Of a DNA stretch of 64,000 bases, positions 59,682-64,000 are shown in pieces (position 1 is the stretch's first letter; each line of letters begins with the position of its first letter). Both the position numbers and the translations under genes were made by a program. This DNA comes from Tumebacillus algifaecis (lineage in GTDB: Bacteria > Bacillota > Bacilli > Tumebacillales > Tumebacillaceae). Location of the stretch: contig NZ_CP022657.1 of the NCBI RefSeq assembly GCF_002243515.1, positions 1,603,001 to 1,667,000 on the forward strand, read 5' to 3'. Under the pieces are notes generated by a model, which worked only from the letters and a program-made list of their open reading frames with translations, made no database searches and had not been told where the DNA came from.

Positions 59682-60641
59682 CTATTGCTCAGGTCTGCAA
59701 TAATCTAGAAAGTACGTTTCTTCATCAATTTTGTAAAGGGCTACACTTGTACGGCCATATGCCAGCAAATCTTCGGTCCTAACCTTAGCGCCCAAATTGA
59801 CGGCAAGGCGGTTTCTGAAGTATTTACCAAAAATACTATTGTTTCTAGTAGTGTGAATGGCTTTTTCAAGCCCTTCGTCACCTTGAGCCATTACACAGAC
59901 AAAACTTTGACCATCATCTGTAATCATGGTGAACTCTCTGCCTCTAGGTGGAAAGAAATCAGTGTGAATGAAATGAGCAGTCCTTGGTACAGGCAAATAA
60001 GCTTGATTAGGTTCACGCCCGTCCCTTTGACCCCAATTTAGCCCACTTCTACTATGAACTTCTCGACGTCTACCACGGGTTATAAGTAAGGGAAGTTCGA
60101 CAGATGGACGGTCTGTTAGGAGAATCGATTCCACCGATTTCACATCAATTTCAGTTGTTCTTGGATTCCTTTGATACGACATTTGCAGATGATCGAATAC
60201 ACTCGGATCTGTGCAATTAATTGATAGATGCTGCGGAGGGAAGGCCTCTAGAACGTGTTCTGCATTCGTTGGAACCATCATTTCCTGATAGCCTCTGAAA
60301 CCGTTCCAAGTGAAGTTAGCCGAACCGGCAAAAGCTATCATTCCTTCAAAGTCAGACCAAATCAGCGCCTTGACATGTATTGGAGGTGTTCCAATGAAAT
60401 AATTTACCTGCAATCGGCCATATTCATTAGTCATTCTAACGTATTCGTTATGTTCCCAAATTGGAATTGGTTGTGTCCTACTCATTCCTATTGTGAGTTC
60501 AAGGGACAGTCCATCAAACTGTTCAAGAATATGTTTTACAAAGGCAGAAGAGGAATACCCAGTTAAAACTTTTAGATTTCTATATCCTTCCGAATAAGGT
60601 GATTGAATAACATCATTGAAAAGATTGGGCCATAATACCAT
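59682..60641 (-). CDS. PLD-type restriction endonuclease (NgoFVII/BfiI-like)
   Basis: 319 aa from ATG 60641, 6 bases after GGAGG. The N-terminal half has a single phospholipase-D motif, HVKALIWSD ... AGSANFTWNG (HxK and GSxN), which dimerises to form one metal-independent active site in BfiI. The C-terminal half (SGLNWGQRDGREPNQAYLPV, GREFTMITDDGQSF) matches the B3-like DNA-binding part of NgoFVII enzymes. Pairs with the C5-methyltransferase at 61.3 kb. Codon use is AT-richer than the rest of the window. Confidence 0.82.
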   Translation of the reverse strand: MVLWPNLFNDVIQSPYSEGYRNLKVLTGYSSSAFVKHILEQFDGLSLELTIGMSRTQPIPIWEHNEYVRMTNEYGRLQVNYFIGTPPIHVKALIWSDFEGMIAFAGSANFTWNGFRGYQEMMVPTNAEHVLEAFPPQHLSINCTDPSVFDHLQMSYQRNPRTTEIDVKSVESILLTDRPSVELPLLITRGRRREVHSRSGLNWGQRDGREPNQAYLPVPRTAHFIHTDFFPPRGREFTMITDDGQSFVCVMAQGDEGLEKAIHTTRNNSIFGKYFRNRLAVNLGAKVRTEDLLAYGRTSVALYKIDEETYFLDYCRPEQ

Positions 60642-60690
60642 GAGCAACCTCCAATCAGTAATATCTATATTTATTGTAGCAAAATACAGA

Positions 60691-61113
60691 TTAATTTTGG
60701 TAGATACTGTTCACCTTTTTTATACATAGTAAAATGGCGAGCCTATTTATGAGCAGTATAGATCGATCAATGATTCTAGGTCTGAATTTATCAAATGGTA
60801 AAAAGCTACTTGCCTGAGTTCTACAGATAAAAAAATCACTAGGGATAAGAGCAAGGCCATATTGGAACAAGATACTGAAAGAGTAATTCCACTGTGCCAC
60901 ATTTGATACATACCCTGAATCTCCTATATCTCTTGCTATCTGTTCATGAAGTGAAAAGAGAGGGAAGGGGACGATATTATTAGGCGACATGCTTTCTTCG
61001 AGTGATTGCGTAGTGCAAAGCGATACCAAACAGTTAATGTATTCCTGTATCCGTTTCTTCCACCTTTTTGTTCTAATTCTCACAATACAAAAGAGTCTCT
61101 GGATGGATTCCAA
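60691..61113 (-). CDS. Doubtful hypothetical ORF in the restriction island
   Basis: 140 codons open in AT-rich DNA where stops should be frequent, from TTG 61113 or from the internal ATG of MSPNNIVPFPLFSLHEQIA. No ribosome site is seen at the TTG. It carries no recognised domain and is not clearly a controller protein. It fills the gap between the endonuclease and methyltransferase. Confidence 0.3.
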   Translation of the reverse strand: MESIQRLFCIVRIRTKRWKKRIQEYINCLVSLCTTQSLEESMSPNNIVPFPLFSLHEQIARDIGDSGYVSNVAQWNYSFSILFQYGLALIPSDFFICRTQASSFLPFDKFRPRIIDRSILLINRLAILLCIKKVNSIYQN

Positions 61114-61259
61114 GTATGCTATGATACATGTAGAATGATAGGATTGGTGTCGGTCGATTTTGCCAGTATTGTTGGATAGAAGTCAGGTCAACGTTGCCGA
61201 AATAGAATAAGATTAATCACAACAAGTGAGATACAACACAACTGACTGAGGTGTGAGAT

Positions 61260-62375
61260 ATGATATTTAAAATGGGAGAGATCTTTAATGGTCCGGGCGG
61301 ACTTGGGTATGGAGCCAAAACTGCTGATGTTAAGGGCTATCAAATTGATCACGTTTGGGCAAATGATTATGACGAGAGTGCATGTGCTACTTATCGTCGA
61401 AATATCTTTAATGGTGACCCGAATGCAAAGGTTTATCACTGTCCGGTACAAGAACTGAATATTGATGAACTGGAAGAGATTGATGCTTTTGCATTTGGCT
61501 TTCCTTGCAATGATTACAGCATCGTAGGCGAACAGAAAGGGTTTTCAGGTGATTTCGGTCCGCTGTATACCTACGGAGTAAAAGTGATCAATAAATTCAA
61601 CCCGAAGTTTTTTGTTGCCGAGAACGTTGGAGGTTTGCAAAGCGCTAACGATGGGTCAGCATTTGTGAATATTTTGGCCGATTTAGCCACTGCTGGTAAA
61701 TATGGATATCGACTTGTGCCGCATCTGTATAAGTTTGAGGAGTATGGCGTACCGCAAAGCAGGCACCGTATTATCATTGTTGGTATTCGAGAAGACCTTA
61801 ATTTGGATTACAAAATACCGAGTCCCTTTACAAAAGATAACCCTAAAACTTCCAAACAAGCGATCGAAGTACCGCCAATCCCTGTTGATGCAGAAAATCA
61901 TGAACTCACGCGCCATACAGCTAAAGTAGTTGAAATGCTAAAACACATCCCACCGGGAGAAAATGCTTGGTACGAAGGAATTCCTGAGCACTTACGTCTG
62001 AAAGTCAAAGGCGCGCGACTCAGCCAAATATACCGTCGTCTTCATCCTGATAAACCTTCATACACAGTGACCGGAAGTGGTGGGGGTGGTACTCACGTGT
62101 ACCATTGGGAGGAACCACGTGCACTGACTAATCGTGAACGAGCGCGCTTACAAACTTTCCCAGATCATTTTATCTTTGAGGGACAGAAAGAAAAAGTTCG
62201 CCAGCAGGTTGGGATGGCTGTTCCGCCAGCTGGGGCGAAGATTATCTTTGAAGCGATCTTGAAGACGTTTGCTGAAGAACCGTATGAATCGCTAGAAGAG
62301 TCTCAGTGGTGGAAGGGACTCAAAATCGATCTGAAAGAATTGAAAAACGATAAACAATTACAACTAACCCTTTAA
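61260..62375 (+). CDS. DNA (cytosine-5-)-methyltransferase
   Basis: 371 aa. Motif I GEIFNGPGGLGYG, motif IV with the catalytic Cys in GFPCNDYS, motif VI ENVGGL, motif VIII QSRHRIIIVGI, motif IX RERARLQTFP and motif X VGMAVPPAGAKII are in normal order. RBS GAGGTG. It should protect the host at the site cut by the PLD-type enzyme on the other side of the gap; recognition sequence not predictable by eye. Confidence 0.95.
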   Translation: MIFKMGEIFNGPGGLGYGAKTADVKGYQIDHVWANDYDESACATYRRNIFNGDPNAKVYHCPVQELNIDELEEIDAFAFGFPCNDYSIVGEQKGFSGDFGPLYTYGVKVINKFNPKFFVAENVGGLQSANDGSAFVNILADLATAGKYGYRLVPHLYKFEEYGVPQSRHRIIIVGIREDLNLDYKIPSPFTKDNPKTSKQAIEVPPIPVDAENHELTRHTAKVVEMLKHIPPGENAWYEGIPEHLRLKVKGARLSQIYRRLHPDKPSYTVTGSGGGGTHVYHWEEPRALTNRERARLQTFPDHFIFEGQKEKVRQQVGMAVPPAGAKIIFEAILKTFAEEPYESLEESQWWKGLKIDLKELKNDKQLQLTL

Positions 62376-62385
62376 TCTCTGTTAT

Positions 62386-62422
62386 AGAAAAACAGGAGGC
62401 CGAATGAGCCTCCTGTTTTATT
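62386..62422. terminator. Convergent terminator
   Basis: AAAACAGGAGGC / GCCTCCTGTTTT with loop CGAATGA, A and T tracts on both sides; includes the stop of the AlwI-like gene. Confidence 0.9.
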
Positions 62423-64000
62423 TTGTCACAGCTCGTAGCAACTGCTCGATAGTCTTATAGCCGCTATTGTTCACTGCTTTCAAGAACAAATCTACTCTTT
62501 TATCGGGTGAGAGCTCATGTTCTAAACAGTAATCAAGAAAACCAAGCAAAACAGACGCACTTAACATTACTCCCTTAATGATGCGTGTAGGGAAATGAGT
62601 TGTAGCTTTTTGGCTTATCTTTATTAGATTTTTCTCACCGCTGAAATTACCAGCTGTCACGTATCCGAAAAATTGAATTTCGCGGCCATCGTAGCCCTCA
62701 TAATTTGGAATATACTCGGAAACCATGTGCGAGACAAGTGTAGCGGATAATGGGAATTTGTCTGTTCGGTAGTTTTTCGCATCGATCAGACCGCACGCTA
62801 GGTCTCCAAACTTCAACAGAATCTCGATCTCTGTTCGATCAGAGGTGTTAGGCTTAGGGCGCATTTCTAAATCAAAACCTATAGCTTTGAAGATCGCTCC
62901 TGTTTGGTCTTCAAAAAGCAAGTTGTCATTCTGGTTGAGGTATTGCTCGACGAAATCATTATTCAATTGCGAGTATGAATATTGATGAATTTCACTCGCT
63001 AAATTCACTACATCACGTGAGGGAAACTCTTTTGACAACACACTTTTCAATTCGCTGATCGAGAGGGTAGAGGGCACAGGATACGACTGAAGCAGCTTCT
63101 CGACCTTTTGAGCCACCTTCCCACGATTTGTTGCAGGGCTCAATCCACCATAGCTTGTTGCTTTGTAGCTGTTTACATCAAGACCGTTGTTTTCAGCCAT
63201 CCGTTGTAATGAAATCATGTAGCGCTTGTTGAAAGGATATCGCTGGTCCCATTCATCAAGTTCTTCATTGAATTGTTTGCTCTTTGACGGATCTACACGT
63301 AGAGACTGGCCACGAATATATTCAACAAACTCGGTGTACTCGCACAGCAACATGAAGGTGTGTGCAACATCCGAATGTGCGTTTAGGAAATCGCGGGCCG
63401 CCCGATCAGAGCGTTCTCGATGGTCGTATTGTTCTGCGATTTCCTGGTGAATCCGGTCTTTTTCATTTTCCGAGGCTCTACGGAAATGTACAATCTTGTC
63501 TATCACTTTCGAAAGTTCATCATCCTTCTTCGCAGTCATCGCAAAATAGGTGATCTCTTCTTTGGTTAGGTAGTAGTCAAGTGCCGCTTGGTTGGTTAAA
63601 CGGGCGATGAAACGGGCAGGACGTATTTGGAATCCGTCGTCAAATTTAGGGCGGAACCCTTTTTCTAAAAAGTATGCGTTTGGAATTTGTAAAGTCAGAA
63701 TTTGTTTGCGAGTGTTCATGTAGACCGCTTTTTCTTCGAGAAGGGCTTGACCTACTTTGGTTGGAACCAAATACCCCTCGTCATTTGTGTAAATGTAGGC
63801 AAACGTTTTCAGCATTGCTGCCCAAGTCCTGCCGCCGGAGCCATCATTGCTTATGTGCTCGCGTTTGAGATTCTCATCAACGAGTGCCTGCTCATATGCC
63901 ACATGAGCGTGTCGGTTGGCCGACCACTTTATAGTAAAATTCTTGGTTGCTTTTTGTAGCGCAACGAGAGCTTCTTGATGAAATCTTGGGTCGCGCTCTG
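62418..64000 (-). CDS. AlwI-family restriction endonuclease, N-terminus outside window
   Basis: About 526 residues visible; the frame stays open to base 64000 (ERDPRFHQEALVALQK at the edge), so the true start is beyond and GTG 63902 is not it. The middle, LKTFAYIYTNDEGYLVPTKV and EEITYFAMTAKKDDELSKVI, lines up by eye with N.BstNBI and relatives. The nuclease centre is TEIEILLKFGDLACGLIDAK (E...DxK). Family members cut or nick outside an asymmetric site and come with N6-adenine methyltransferases; none is in view. Confidence 0.75.
   Translation of the reverse strand, partial: ERDPRFHQEALVALQKATKNFTIKWSANRHAHVAYEQALVDENLKREHISNDGSGGRTWAAMLKTFAYIYTNDEGYLVPTKVGQALLEEKAVYMNTRKQILTLQIPNAYFLEKGFRPKFDDGFQIRPARFIARLTNQAALDYYLTKEEITYFAMTAKKDDELSKVIDKIVHFRRASENEKDRIHQEIAEQYDHRERSDRAARDFLNAHSDVAHTFMLLCEYTEFVEYIRGQSLRVDPSKSKQFNEELDEWDQRYPFNKRYMISLQRMAENNGLDVNSYKATSYGGLSPATNRGKVAQKVEKLLQSYPVPSTLSISELKSVLSKEFPSRDVVNLASEIHQYSYSQLNNDFVEQYLNQNDNLLFEDQTGAIFKAIGFDLEMRPKPNTSDRTEIEILLKFGDLACGLIDAKNYRTDKFPLSATLVSHMVSEYIPNYEGYDGREIQFFGYVTAGNFSGEKNLIKISQKATTHFPTRIIKGVMLSASVLLGFLDYCLEHELSPDKRVDLFLKAVNNSGYKTIEQLLRAVTK

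Overview
The window reads as chromosome of an endospore-forming Bacillota. It carries an alpha/beta-type small acid-soluble spore protein, a SleL/YaaH-like LysM protein, and the Bacillus-type cluster yqeG-yqeH-aroE-yhbY-nadD-yqeK-rsfS-yqeM. It also has comEA-comEC, a T-box leuS leader, a c-di-AMP (ydaO-type) riboswitch, and hemE-hemH-hemY of the coproporphyrin route. The fairly high GC content, frequent GTG/TTG starts and hybrid NRPS/PKS fit the Alicyclobacillaceae, and Tumebacillus is my best guess. That taxonomic call is inference from gene content. No rRNA or tRNA gene was seen.

Layout. 1-11.85 kb: 3' part of a giant hybrid NRPS/PKS protein, the last gene of its operon, without a thioesterase. 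11.9-16.1 kb: threonine synthase, a 13-bp VNTR running into a terminator, a tiny YjfB-like gene, a class A beta-lactamase-like protein, a 9-bp VNTR, and a riboswitch-controlled NlpC/P60 cell-wall hydrolase. 16.3-22 kb: the conserved ribosome-assembly/NAD cluster. 22-27.4 kb: LysM protein, T-box leuS, an unknown protein. 27.4-29.6 kb (minus strand): ddl, mntR, a second yqeG-type phosphatase. 29.8-34.3 kb: comEA-comEC, SASP, three small unknowns. 34.8-37.7 kb: ECF sigma/anti-sigma pair, a secreted peptide, a lipoprotein. 37.7-43.6 kb: ferredoxin with a dense control region, nadE, a beta-hydroxyacid dehydrogenase, moxR-DUF58-DUF4129. 43.7-48.5 kb: GNAT, thiolase, an orphan thermolysin propeptide, a frameshifted HAD phosphatase, a fumarase/aspartase. 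48.5-51.7 kb: proline dehydrogenase and P5C dehydrogenase (complete proline-to-glutamate route) around a proline-rich protein. 51.9-55.3 kb: late heme synthesis. 55.5-59.3 kb: small and housekeeping genes. 59.4-64 kb: an AT-richer defence island with a PLD-type restriction enzyme, a C5-cytosine methyltransferase and an AlwI-family endonuclease cut by the window end. A possible Cys/Thr-rich peptide precursor lies at its edge.

Most notable: the NRPS lacks an A domain in one module and lacks a release domain. Two young tandem repeats lie within 2 kb of each other, one apparently grown out of a terminator arm. The ferredoxin promoter region combines a Fur-like box, an inverted repeat around a second -35 and a short upstream ORF. 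There is a free-standing M4-protease propeptide, a GH18 domain with its catalytic motif erased, a one-base frameshift in a GmhB-like gene, and an unannotated 54-codon ORF ending in a Cys/Thr-rich tail.
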